From Symsagittifera roscoffensis (lineage: Eukaryota > Xenacoelomorpha > Acoela > Convolutidae), in the NCBI RefSeq assembly GCF_963678635.1, contig NC_087069.1, forward strand, positions 31,290,776 through 31,354,775: 64,000 nucleotides of DNA, written 5' to 3'. Numbering within the stretch: the first letter of the stretch is position 1; each line of letters starts with the position of its first letter. The notes under the pieces were generated by a model, which was given only the letters and a program-made list of their open reading frames with translations, was not told the DNA's origin and did no database searches. Both the position numbers and the translations under genes were made by a program. Below, one piece after another: positions 34,427-45,100 of this stretch.

Positions 34427-35098
34427 GTCGAGCTCGCGCTGTCGTTGTTGGATCCTCTCAAGCTCTGACTTCAGCTACTCGCAATTGGCGGCATTCTCCC
34501 GCACCCTTTCTGCCTGTAGCTGTTCAGCTCTCATCATGTCTAGTTCCCTTCGCGCTTGATCCCTCTCAACTTTTGCCTGGTCTCTCTCGAGCACTGCTTG
34601 ATCCCGGTCGAGGTTCGCCTTGTTTCTCTCCCGCTGAGTCCTCTCAAGCTCTCTCTTCATGATGCTGACGTCCGGATATGCTTCCCCCGTCTGCTGTGCC
34701 CGAGACATCAAGGGTGTCTTGCTCGTGCTCTGGCCCGTGGATCTGGCTGAGGGTCTGGCCGGTAGTGGGAATTCCCCTACTCCATACTCAGTGTTATTAC
34801 TCAAGCCAGGGTTCCTTGCCAAATCGAACCCCCTTATTGCTCCATCCACGTTCCAAGACAGCCACCTGGCTTGTTCTTGGTTAGATATCCCATCGGTGGT
34901 GTAGCCCACCATCAAAACTGCTTCTGTCGCGGACTCCCGACACTCAACCTCATCCTCCAACTGGAGAATGGCGTTCAACATCACTGCCATTCTCTCATCC
35001 ACTTGAGTATAATCCAGGTCCCTCAGACGTCTGTATAATTCGTCAAGTGTGGGTTTTTTCAAAGCCGTTGGCATGGACTTCCAGAATCGATCTGCCAT
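34427..35098 (-). other. ORF-X N-terminal region and coiled coil
   Basis: LDELYRRLRDLDYTQVDER and ATEAVLMVGYTTDG are conserved with element 2 (54958 on). A Pro/Ser stretch follows, then a highly charged heptad run made of repeated ERDQA/VERDQ units (about 34640-34540), a long coiled coil. A TAG near 34475 aligns with CAG (Gln) in element 2, so it is probably a point mutation. Confidence 0.7.
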
Positions 35099-35566
35099 TT
35101 CCGTAATTTCCAAATGATCTTGAGTATTAAGTTCTACCTGAGCAACTTGAGTATTACCTGAGCAACTTGAGTATTAAGTTCAACCTGAGCAACTTGAGTA
35201 TTAGTTCTTGAGGTGTCGTTCAACTTGTGTTCTCTTTCTTCAATTGAATACAGTTGAGTAGTCAATTTGACTTTACCAAATCAATCTGAAAATAACACTG
35301 CATTTTTAGACTAGCAGGTGGTGTTCCTAACCTAAAAACCCCCTTACTATTATCGTTAAAACCCCTTCCTTTCCGTCCTATTTAAAATAGTTCAATTGGA
35401 TTTTTTCTAATAACATGCAGATTCATTTTATGTTTGAGCACCATCAATCATTTAAAATGTTAATTGTCACGCCAATCACCTCTAAAATTCTCTACCTGTC
35501 TTGTACCCCCACACCTAACTCGAGATTCTCCCCTCCTGCCCCACTCAAGACCCCCGCGTACCCGAC
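35099..35566 (-). other. Spacer between pol/macro frame and ORF-X with ~27-bp repeats
   Basis: No long ORF is present. Around 35119-35210 the plus-strand phrase CTTGAGTATTAAGTTCAACC or a variant is repeated about three times with period ~27. The equivalent spacer in element 2 also has a short tandem repeat, of different sequence and period (28 bp). It probably serves as the untranslated start region for ORF-X. Confidence 0.6.
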
Positions 35567-36262
35567 TCAGGCGATGATCAAGTAGTATTTCTTGTGAAGA
35601 TGCACCATTATCTCAGTTTCTGCGAAGACCACGTGTAGGATAGCGTACAATTCCCTTGGGCTCAATTTCCCCCTGTTTGGGTCATACACCGGCATTGAGA
35701 CCTCCGTTATCCCTCATTCAATCATGAAGTCTCGTAGTCTCGTTAGTGCCAACATCACGTGTTCAGGGTCGATCGTGTTTCTGTCATTGACCCTCGTCAC
35801 TAGGAAGCACAGATATTTGCCCGGGACTTGTGCTACTGATGGTGGAAGCGCGGCCATTCCTCCCAGTCCCGGTCTCTGTCTAAACAGAAACTCCACGTTC
35901 TGGTATTCTTTCTTGTAGTCTGCTTCCAGTCTTGATTTGAAACTCATGTCCGCCGTGATACAGATTGCGCTCGTCCTGTCTGACAGAATGAAGTCACTAT
36001 CCGTTATCAGGATATTCTCTGAGTATTCGTTTAGTATTTCAAACTTCGTTTTGAAATTCCGTCCTATGGTAGGCTCGGCCTCCTCCCCTTCCAGCTCCAG
36101 TCCGCACTTTTCTTTCACTTCTCTGAGTTTCTTTATCATCAAATTTTCGGTGTGGGTAAGTCCTACCCCCACTCCTCGGACAAAAATGTTTATCGACGTC
36201 CCAGTCGATGACGCTGGTTCTGAATTATCTGGCGGAATGTCGAGCGGGCTGTCTGTTGCCGT
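35567..36262 (-). pseudogene. Element 1: macro-like (ADP-ribose-binding) domain after integrase
   Basis: In the same frame as the integrase C-terminus, past one TGA, the sequence reads ENILITDSDFILSDRTSA, AICITADMSFKSRLEADYKK, GKYLCFLVTRVNDRN, PEHVMLALTRLRDFM and, past a second TGA near 35714, ITEVSMPVYDPNRGK, then LYAILHVVF. Order and spacing match macro domains of the OARD1/TARG1 type (GDLF.., HCIS-D-MG-GIA, YLVTK, MP-x-GCG, VF). The catalytic/ligand loop GCGLD is replaced by YDPNRGK and the D-MG-GIA loop is degenerate, so ADP-ribose hydrolysis is unlikely and binding uncertain. Ends at TGA 35567. Element 2 lacks it in this window. Call by motif only. Confidence 0.6.
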
Positions 36263-38390
36263 TCAGCCGAGAAGAGGATCCTCTGTTTTCATGTACTTCC
36301 CTGCTAATATGTCAACTTGCTGTATGCTCTGTCCCTCCTCGCCTTCGTTCTTGACATCGCGCATCCATTCTAATACCCTCAGGTTCGTATTCTCCCTCCT
36401 CTCTATCTCGCTCCGTTCTAAATCCGTCTCCCGCCCCGGCGTCCAGTAGTCTTCCTGTGGGTAGTGTTCATTATCGTCGATGATCTCCCATTCACCATCT
36501 GCCGCTAGCTCGCCCACACTTGTTAGTTCTCTGCTTAGGTCATCGGGCTTTATCTTGTCGATCAGGAAATCGTCCCCGTACCTGTTGTACCTCATGCCTG
36601 TGCGTTTGCGATTGCCACTCTTTGTCCCTGCTGGTATTGACAAGTCTGGTTCTGTCCACTTCGGCACCTCACCTTGATCTGGATCGTTCCAATCTTCCTC
36701 CACAAAAGATTCCGCTTCAGAGTCCGCGTCTATTTTTTCATTGTCATCCAAACTCAAGTTTTCATTGCCATCATTTTTATCTCCGGTGCCTTTCTCGTTC
36801 ACTTCACATGCTGGTTCCACCAGTAGGTACTCTAGTCCCTCCATGTCTTTTGGTACACACCAGTCCTCTGGGGATGGGATATGAGGCTTCAGGTTCTCAT
36901 AACGTGCTGCTCGCCCAGTACTCAAGCGGTGGAACCGTCCTTGTTGATGTACTTCAGTTATCATGAATGGTCCTCTCCATTTCCTGAGTAGTTTCTTTGT
37001 CCCTTTGGGCGGTATCACATTCTGGAAAACCCACACATACTGGCCCACTTCATATGGCTTCGCCTGTAATATTTTCTCATCATATTTCTTGCGCTGTCTC
37101 ATTTGTGCCTGAGCAGTGTTCCTGCTGCACAGCTCGTTAATTTCCTGCTGTCTCCTGATCGCCTCTTTCACGTAAGCTTGAGGCGACGTCCTCTTTCCTT
37201 CATACTCCGGGTAAAAGAACGTCAGGGGCATCGCTCTCTCTTTGCCTGTCAACATCATGAATGGGCTGATTCCCGTCGTTGAGTGTTGAGTACTGTTGTA
37301 TGCCCCTACGACCTGAGGCAGACACTTATCCCAGTCCGTCATGTATCTAGAGCAGTATACCCTCAGCATGTTCACCAACAATCTATTCTGTCTCTCTACC
37401 AGTCCGTTTGTCTGAGGGTGGTAGGTAGTTGAGTGTGCTTGAGTTATGTGTGACCTCTTCATTAATTCCTTAGTCAAGTCCCCCACGAAGGCTTTGCCGT
37501 TGTCTGACTGAAAAGTCATTGGACAACCATACCTTGATATCCAATGGGTTATCAAGTGGTCACAAGTCTCCTCTGCTGAAGCTGTTTGACACGGCACCGC
37601 CTCTGCCAGCTTTGTGATCAATTATAACCAGTATCTGGTTATACCCTGAGTCCGTCGTACAGATCTTCTGATGGTCTATTTGCACCACTGCATTAAATTC
37701 CGAGCTTTCCACCGACTTGAGTGGGAATTTCATCTTCCTAGGGTCTTTCACTTGCAAACATGCCAGGCATGCATTCACCCACCTCTCACAGGCTTTCCTC
37801 AATCCTGGCCAATCGAACCTGTGAAGTATTCTTTGTTGCACTTCGTCTATCCCCTGGTGCCCCATTTGATCATGTGATCTGAACACCACCTCTGTCTGAT
37901 ATAATTGTGGTAGTATGATGAGGTTGTGCTTGTGTAATATCTTGTCTTCTTCTTTTCTCTTGCATGCTACAACCCCATCAGCCGTGTGATAGAGTAACTC
38001 TTTCCTCTCTTTGTAGAACTGGCTCAGGATCTTGTAGCTGTCTTCCTCAAGTTCCCCTTTCTCCTTAGACCCCGTTCGGATCCATTTGGAGAGATTGCTT
38101 GTCATCTTGTCATTTTTCTGGGCTCTTACCAGGTCCGACAGCCTATATCTCGCTCTGACATGTTCCTTCAGCGCCATGATCTGCCCATTCATCTCCCCAG
38201 GGTTGTGGACATCGTCATCTTCTGGCACCAGATTTGTTCTCACATTTGAATTGCATGATAGTTCCCTGAATGGCTTCCTTGAAACTGCAATCCTCTCAAG
38301 TTCCTCACCACCTCGTATTTCCTGCACGTCCAAGTTGAAGGTTCCTGAGGACGGATCTGTTTGTAATTCCCTGTCCTGGTGTCTAATTTT
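36263..38390 (-). pseudogene. pol: Element 1 pol: integrase (HHCC, DDE, GPF module)
   Basis: The zinc domain is legible: H-x4-H (SHDQMGHQG), then C-x2-C (NACLACLQ) 29 residues later. The core has VVQIDHQKI (first Asp), FQSDNGKAF (second Asp) and NGLVERQNR (Glu, 35 residues after the second Asp). A 5-base deletion near 37618, judged against element 2, breaks the frame between the first two Asp residues. The C-terminal KWRGPFMITEV is the GPF/Y module of Ty3/gypsy integrases. An acidic tail of about 180 residues follows to a TGA at 36263. The same frame then continues into the macro-like domain. Confidence 0.9.
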
Positions 38391-39530
38391 TCTTCTGCCA
38401 ATATCATGCAGAGACTATCTTGATTGTCACTGCTCGCTTCCGAATCCACATCCCACATTTCACACTCCCCGTACAAATTCTCTCCTTCAGTGTTTTCTTC
38501 TTCTGTGGACGTGGACCGCTCCCCGGACTCTTGACCTGGTCCCAGGTATTCAGCTTCTTCCTTGAATTCCACTCTCTTTCTCCTGACTCTAGTCTGTTCA
38601 AGTAATTCAGCTGGGATCTTTTCAACCAGTGACTGCACCACTTCCTTCCCATCTAGATTAGTCACCTTCGAGGTATTTTTATCACTAGCTGTCCCGTTCT
38701 TCCGCAGTATCGTGAGCTCAGGTTCCTCTCTACAGTTTTCTTGAATCACGGGCTTATCATCTGCTAGTCTCTCGAGTAACCCCTTTAAGTCCACGTCTAT
38801 TTGTGCTTCCCCCGTTTCTACTTGGTTGAGATCGTAGCCTTTTGCTTTGAACTTTGACTTAAGCATTATTCCTATAGGCATCCCTCGGTTCTTTCTTAAG
38901 ATTGTTTTTTTCGTGGTTTCCTTTGGTAACTCGGGGTGGTCTTCTATCGGTTTGCCTGATTTGTCCAACCATCTCGTGAGAGGAAGACTGTCATACGTTT
39001 TCTTGTCCATGAAGGAGAAGCCATCTTTGATTTCAGGTCTATCTGCCTCCCTCTGTTCTTGTCTCTCGTAGAACTCCGTCTTCTTGCTCAAGCTGTCAGC
39101 ATTTTGATGTTTGTCTCGTGTTCTGTGCTCAATTATCATATTGTATCCGTCCAGGCGAACTATCCACCTCCCAATGTAACTTTGGTCCATTGAGTACGTT
39201 TTCAGCCAGCTTTGTGCCCGGTTGTCGACTCGCAACTTGAATGGCTCTCTTCCTAGGTATGCCCTATATTTCTCGACAAAGGTAACCATCGCGAACATCT
39301 CTGCCTTCGGTGCTCCGTACTTCATTTCCGTGTCACTTAGGACTTTGCTCCCGTACGCTATCGGTCTCAAGACTGTCTTCCCGTTCCACTCTTGTTCTTG
39401 GTGGAGAATTCCAGATATCGCTACTACAGACGCGTCCGTATCCAGTACGTACATCCCCTTCTCTGTTGGCATCCCTAGTACTGGTGCCTCGCACAACTCT
39501 TTCTTTATTCTCTGGAATGACTTTCTGCTG
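38390..39530 (-). pseudogene. pol: Element 1 pol: RNase H plus long acidic spacer
   Basis: VLDTDASVVA carries the first catalytic aspartate, PKAEMFAMV the glutamate, RVDNRAQSW the second aspartate, and HQNADSLS the final His/Asp motif. After the RNase H domain (about 39530-39105) comes a spacer of roughly 240 residues up to 38390 that is rich in Glu, Asp, Lys and Thr (EEENTEGENLYG, DVDSEASSD) and lacks a known fold. Element 2 keeps a diverged version. A frameshift near 38350-38390 moves reading into the integrase frame. Confidence 0.8.
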
Positions 39531-39566
39531 CGTTATTCCACGTGAACTTCTTACCCTTGTGCCTCA

Positions 39567-40715
39567 TTAACTGTTGCATCGGATAAACTTGTCTGCGTAG
39601 CCTTTGACAAATTCCCTATAGTAGTTTGCAAAACCCAGAAAGCGCATCAATTGGTGTTCCGTTTTCGGCAATTTCCAAGTTAGGACTGCCTCCACCGCGT
39701 CTGGATCTGGTCTGATGCCGTGTTTGTCCACCATCCTGCCCAAGTATTTTATCGAGTCCTTGAGTATCTCGCACTTTGATGGTTTGCACTTCAGCCCCGA
39801 ACTCCTCATACACGCAAATACTTCGTCGAGTCTCTCAATGTGGTCCTCTAGTGTGGGTGTCGCTATTACCACGTCATCCACATAGCACATTACCAGATTG
39901 CCGTACTTCTTCGTCACGCCTATCAGCGCGTGTGCCATCAACCGCTGAAACGTGGCTGTGGCATTGCAAAGTCCAAACGGCATCCGTTTCCATTGAAACA
40001 GACCCAACTCGCAGGCAAACCCTGTCTTGTCCCTGTCCTGCTTCCTCAGAGGTACCTGCCAAAAAGCCGAGCCTAAATCAAGAGTCGTAAAAGTTTTTGC
40101 ATCACCTAACTTCGAGAGGCTCTCATCAATCCTAGGTATGGGATAGGCATCCTTCACCGTGACGGAGTTCAGGTATCGAAAGTCACAACAAAACCTCAAC
40201 TGGTCGCCTTTCTCTTTGGCCATCACTACTCCACACGCCCACGGTGATTTGGATGGTTCTATCATGTCATACTCTAGTAGCGTTTCAATCTCCTTTCTAC
40301 ACGCATCCGATTTGTGTGGGGTCATGCGCCTCGCCCCCTCCTTGTGCGGTATTGCGTTTTCCTCAAGTTCTATTTCATGCTCAACAAAATTACAACACCC
40401 GATGTCTGCCTTATGTCTTGAAAAAACTTCCTCGTTCCGCTCTAGTACGTCCTTGATGGCTTCGAGCTGTTCGTCCGTGAACTTGCCTCTTAAGTGTTCA
40501 CTATCCGGTAGAACCGGTTTATCGCCCTCTATTTCGTCTAATGTGGGCCGTTCCGGGAAATTCGAACAGCTCGATAGTCCATCGTCCGTCTTTGACTTAA
40601 GTGACTTCACAAGACCTGATGAATCTTTTATTTTGTTTAATCGTCTCAAGATACAAATTTTGTCCCTATGATTGGGACAATCAACAACTTCATTTTGTTT
40701 ATGGTTTTCAGTCAT
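39567..40715 (-). pseudogene. pol: Element 1 pol: reverse transcriptase
   Basis: 382 codons with the full RT set: YDMIEPSKSPWA, RFCCDFRYLNS, YPIPRIDESL, TLDLGSAFWQVPL, QWKRMPFGLCNA and the catalytic box CYVDDVV near 39884. Then KYLGRMVDKHG and FLGFANYYREFV, the typical Ty3/gypsy thumb. Catalytic residues are intact. Reading breaks near 39580 and again near 39530 before RNase H. Confidence 0.9.
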
Positions 40716-40843
40716 TTCATATCAAGTTTTAACAGGTAAAGCATATCCCAGTTTCCTCCCCCTCTGTATCGTGATTGGCATGTCAAGGGTATTCAACAAG
40801 ACACTCACGCAGAGGCCGCTCTTCGTAATCGAGAAGGATCTTC

Positions 40844-42010
40844 CTAAAACAGCAGCACTTGACTATTTGGATTTGGGACTACGCATACCTGCTTGTTGTC
40901 ACTTAGTTCATTGTAATTTTTCATTCGTAAGCTTACAATCACCGCCTCATTCGCCTTTAGCCTCACCCTCCTACTCAAGAATACCGGTGCTTTGGTTTCA
41001 TTTGCCATGATTAAATTTACCGGTTTGATTGCGTACCTCCTATCCGGGTTCCGTATCCTGAACATTGCGTTGTTTAGATCAATCGCTACATCAAAGTTCC
41101 TGATGAACTCTCTGCCTAAAATAAATTGGTCAGACTCATCTAGGTTTTCTACCACAAGGAAGCTCATCCACAGGTTACGTTCCCCCAGATTGAGGGCTAT
41201 TATCGGCGTTCTGCCCAACACCTGCAGGGCCCCTTTGTTCGCAGCTGACAACCGTATTCTCGAATCTATCAAATCATCTTTATTGAAGCCCATTCGTTCC
41301 CAAGTTTCGATTGGTATGACACTCAAGACTGCTCCCGTATCAAGTAGCCCACGTAACTGAGTCTTTTTACCACTTATGTCTAGCACGTGTCCTGTCACAT
41401 CTGCCTCTGTCCCGATGTGCATCGCATCTTCTTCAAGCATGGCGCAGTGTCCGATCGATCTCACTTTCAACTCTTCTCTTCCCACGTAGATTTGCCCAAT
41501 TAGGTCTTCATCACATGTTATCATTGTTTTGGTATAGATGTTGATTCCATCTATATTTAGCATCACTTCATGTGGACCATAAGCTTCTGTGTACCTGTTA
41601 TCAACACGTACCGACTTGCTACCCCCTCTCTTGAGTAGTGCTCTGAACGCTCTCGAAGTCGTCTGTGGGCTTATACAACTCAAGTAATCTGCGTACACAT
41701 CAATGTGCATTATTGTCTGGTCACTTGGTTCGCTCAAGTTTCTCGTTAGTTCGTGGCCACCCACAGTGATTATTGACATTATTCTTGCCCCAATCTTTGT
41801 TATGCCAAATGGCTTTCCTGTAACCATTTTTACCGTGTTGCAATTTCCATTTTTTTTCGACCCCTCAGCAGCTTCTGGTATTGTCTGTGTGCAACTTAAT
41901 GCTTCGTTCATCTTCTGTCTTTGGATTTCTTTCTTCATTCGTTGTTCTATGTCTTTCGCTGCTAGGTCTTGTTTCACTTTGTTGATGGCCTCCGCTGCCG
42001 CCTTCTCATA
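40844..42010 (-). pseudogene. pol: Element 1 pol: aspartic protease region
   Basis: The open frame runs to 40844; its nominal start at 41977 is a GTG and the coding sense extends a little upstream to a frameshift near 42015, so it was read from the gag frame originally. The catalytic box LLDTGAVLSVIP lies near 41345-41310 and the flap/closing segment QFILGREFIRNFD near 41110. Downstream residues (FLSRRVRLKANEAV) lead towards RT. A frameshift near 40850 and a TGA near 40725 separate it from the RT frame. Element 2 has the same region at 60880-60533. Confidence 0.8.
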
Positions 42011-42114
42011 ATCTCTTCGCCGTGGCCTCTACTGCACTCTTACATTGTGTTACAGCTTTTACTGTTTTCGTCGGTAGCTCCGCATTTGGTCTTTCTAGGT
42101 TTTTCGTCTCAAAT

Positions 42115-44286
42115 TCACCTTGTCTGTTTCTTTGGTTCTGCACAGTTTCTCAACTTGTGTTTTGGATGACTCTGGTTCTTGACTGCTTCCCAAAACAACG
42201 GACAGTCCATCCTGAAGTGCCCCTCCTGGTTGCAGAACAAGCATCTTGCACCTATTTTGATGATCAAGCCACTATAGAACTCGTGTTCTTCCATCTGGCT
42301 CATAACTTCTTCATCGGGTGCATATCCCAAACTCTTCATGCCCTGTTTTTATGTCGTGCAATCCGCCACATGATGATCCGCCGACCCGCAGTTAGCACAT
42401 GACCTGCGTTTGTCCATGTCGTCTCTGGGCTTGTACCACGACGACCTCTGTGGTTGACTTCCCCCTTGTGTGTTCCTGTTGTCTGAGTACGAGTATTTCT
42501 TGGGTTTCATCAGCATGTACTCTCTTGACTTCTGCCTCATCTCTTCTGGAGTTGGTGCACTGTCTTTCGACAATGTGTAGTACGTTGCTAACATCGTTCT
42601 CAAGTCATCACTCTTCACTCCATCAATGAACTTTGAGGCGATACTAAAGTTCCTTCGATTGGTAGATTCTTCCGGGTCACTCCTTCTTCTCAAGCTCTCA
42701 AGATCATCTAGGAACCTGTCAATCGATTCATCGTCCCTTTGTCTCATCTTCTCAAATCGCATCATCGCTTGATGACCCTTCATGCCTGAGCCGAATCTAT
42801 TTAACAATATTTCAAAAATTTTGTCCGCTGTGTCGAGTTCCTCTTCTTTCTTCGCTACCACGCATTTCAATGCCGTGCCTTCCAGATTGCTCAGTATCGC
42901 TGAGCATGCTTGCCTCTCATCGTTCAAGTTGTCTTGTTCTAAGTGCAACCTCATGACTTCTACCCAAGTGTCAATGCATCCATCTGAATCATCTTTGAAC
43001 TCCTTCGGTTTCTTGAAGGTTTTCCTGGATTTGTTGCCTCCTCTGTCACTCGAGTCGGTGTTCCTCGTGGCGAAGGCTTCTAGCGTCCTGTTCATCGTTT
43101 CCCAGGTGCTTGCCCAAGTCATGGCATCCGGTCCCACGTTGTTTTGAGTCGTGGAATCCCCTGGACCACTGGTTGTATTCACTGTTCCATTCTTTATAAT
43201 GGCCCTGGCCCCCACCGGTGCCGTAATCGCGGCCTCCCGGGTTGCTGGTAACGGTGTTGACTGTCGTTTGTTCCTTTGTGGCTCCACGAAGTCCACTCTA
43301 TTACCTTGTGTCCTCTCTGCAGCTGGCCTGTCTGGTTGTGTTGAATTCCTAAGAATAGAGTCTAGCTTTGTCTGTATTGCACTTGAGCTCTCAGCCTGTT
43401 CCCTACTCATCGAATTCATTCTCGTTTCCAAACTCCCTAACTGGCAATTCACTGCGTCATATCGCTACTTCATTTCCTGCATGTCCTTTCTGATGTTCTT
43501 CCCTCGCTCTTCATCAGTGGTTTCTACTTTGTCAGACATCTTCTGAAGCTTTTCCTCCGTCGCTCTCGCTAGATGGAAATAGTTGTCCAAGTACTCATGT
43601 TTGTTGTGTCTCATTTCCTTCTTTATCACATTTCTATCCTCTTCGCTGTGCTTCAGTTTCTCATCTATCTGATCTAGTTTCGCCATCAAGTCGCTTAACT
43701 CAAGAGTTGTCGTTCCATGGTCCGTTGTTGTCCTGTAGTTGATCGCTGGTCCCATTTTTCTGTGACCCTCGTTCTGATCGGTCTCTGTCGTTCTCGTGGA
43801 TACTGTTCCGAATGTTTTGCTTTTCTCAACTTTCGTCTCCTCCACTGCTGCATCCTTCGATCTCATTCCGACCATCATTGCTAATCTTTCAGTAAAAGAC
43901 GTTCTCTTTTGAGACTCATCCTTCACTGTTTCTTGCGTGTTGCCTGTTGTGTCTTCTGCGTTGTCTATCGGTGAGAACTCTATGGGATTCGGGTTAGGTA
44001 CTTCCGCATTAGGCATTGGAGTTGACTCTGTCGTCTTCTTTCCTGCTTCATCCACACTTTGATCAGGTGTCTCTAGATCAATCTCGATGGTGGGTTCTAC
44101 TCGTTCCTCTTCTGTGTCCTCTTTTGCTTTGTTCTCCGTGGTACACCTCGTGCTGACCATACTAACTGAAAAATTCTTCTTTGTTACTTTCGGACCCATT
44201 GATGTTGTTTTACGTAGCGACGAGTTGTACTTTGTCTTCGCATCGGTAGACCTCTTTTCCGCTACCGGTACCCTGCTTCGCCTCAT
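42115..44286 (-). pseudogene. gag: Element 1 gag: capsid-like region and two CCHC zinc knuckles, interrupted by in-frame stops
   Basis: ATG at 44286. The first ~270 codons are charged and partly coiled-coil. A TAG near 43462 interrupts the frame, then 43452-42349 continues in the same frame with a Ty3-type capsid region (FKKPKEFKDDSDG, IDTWVEVMRLHLE, LNRFGSGMKG) and a knuckle C-ANC-GSAD-H-HVAD-C (CX2CX4HX4C) near 42399-42358. A TAA near 42346 is followed in the same frame by a second knuckle, CLFCNQEGHFRMDC, near 42243-42202. Frameshifts near 42112 and 42015 separate gag from protease. Role: particle assembly and RNA packaging. Two knuckles about 115 bases apart are notable but not unique. 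Confidence 0.8.
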
Positions 44287-44549
44287 TATTTTTATTGTTA
44301 CTATTTACAGTATTACTATCTACAAAATTCTACTCTAAAGTTAAAACCTCTTTTGAAAAAAAGATTTTTCTAAAAAGAAATCGACGATTTGCTGAAAACA
44401 ACTTTTCTTAAGCTCTTGAAAATTTTATGTTTTAGGATAGGATAGGGAATATGATCTTACAATTGGTTATTTCAACCTGACTTAGTACTCTTTTAGTGCC
44501 CCCTTCCTATTATTCAGTGTTGTCCCAGTGCTTCTTGTTAGTATCCCCA

Positions 44550-45100
44550 GACTAGTGTCCCAAGACCAACGTCCCAAGACTAACGTCCCAATACCAACGT
44601 CCCAAGACTAGTGTCCCAAGACAAGACTAATGTCCCAAGACCAATGGCCCAAGACTAGTGTCCCAAGACTAATGTCCCAAGACCAATGGCCCAAGACTAC
44701 TGTCCCAAGACTAATGTCCCAAGACCACTGTCCCAAGACCAATGTCCCAAGACCACTGTCCCAAGACCACTGTCCCAAGACCACTGTCCCAAGACCACTG
44801 TCCCAAGACCACTGTCCCAAGACCGCTGTCTCAAGACCAATGGCCCAAGACCAATGTCCCAAGACTACTGTCCCAAGACCACTGTCCCAAGACCACTGTC
44901 CCAAGACCAATGTCCCAAGACCAATGTCCCAAGACCAATGTCCCAAGACTGATGTCCCAAGACTGTTTCGTACCAAGACTGCTCTGGTCCAAGACTGTCC
45001 CAATGCTGCACTGTCCCAAGACTATCCCAAGAATGTGTTGCCCCAAGACTGTCCCCAGACTGCAATGTCCCAAGACTTCTTCGGTATTGTCCCAAGACTC
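44550..45100. repeat. 14-bp minisatellite (CCCAAGACCACTGT)
   Basis: The phrase TGTCCCAAGACC, followed by AC or AA, is repeated about 28 times in the core (44550-44965) and then decays with irregular spacing to about 45100. It lies between the 69-bp repeat and gag in the leader of element 1. Confidence 0.9.

Larger units (their letters stand above)
27562..35098 (-). pseudogene. Element 1 ORF-X: giant post-pol reading frame (~2,500 codons)
   Basis: From ATG 35098 (MADRFWKS) a single frame can be followed to a TGA at 27562, broken by TAG near 34475, TAA near 33653, one frameshift near 30405, TAG near 30352, TGA near 29692, TAG near 29678 and TGA near 29077. After each stop the coding sense resumes in the same frame and aligns with element 2. 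Order: N-terminal region, coiled coil, SGNH-like domain 1, Pro/Ser linker, SGNH-like domain 2, a long region with one hydrophobic segment (NMPISLLLALFLVYLRYLF), acidic and basic linkers, and a Trp-rich C-terminal region. It is not a typical env: no signal peptide and no clear membrane anchor. Function unknown. Confidence 0.75.

Noticed and set aside
27000-44340. Many plus-strand ORFs of 60-327 codons (for example 29267-30250 and 31592-32137)
   Set aside because: They mirror the minus-strand gag, pol and ORF-X frames, are Ser/Pro/Leu-rich, and have no domains.
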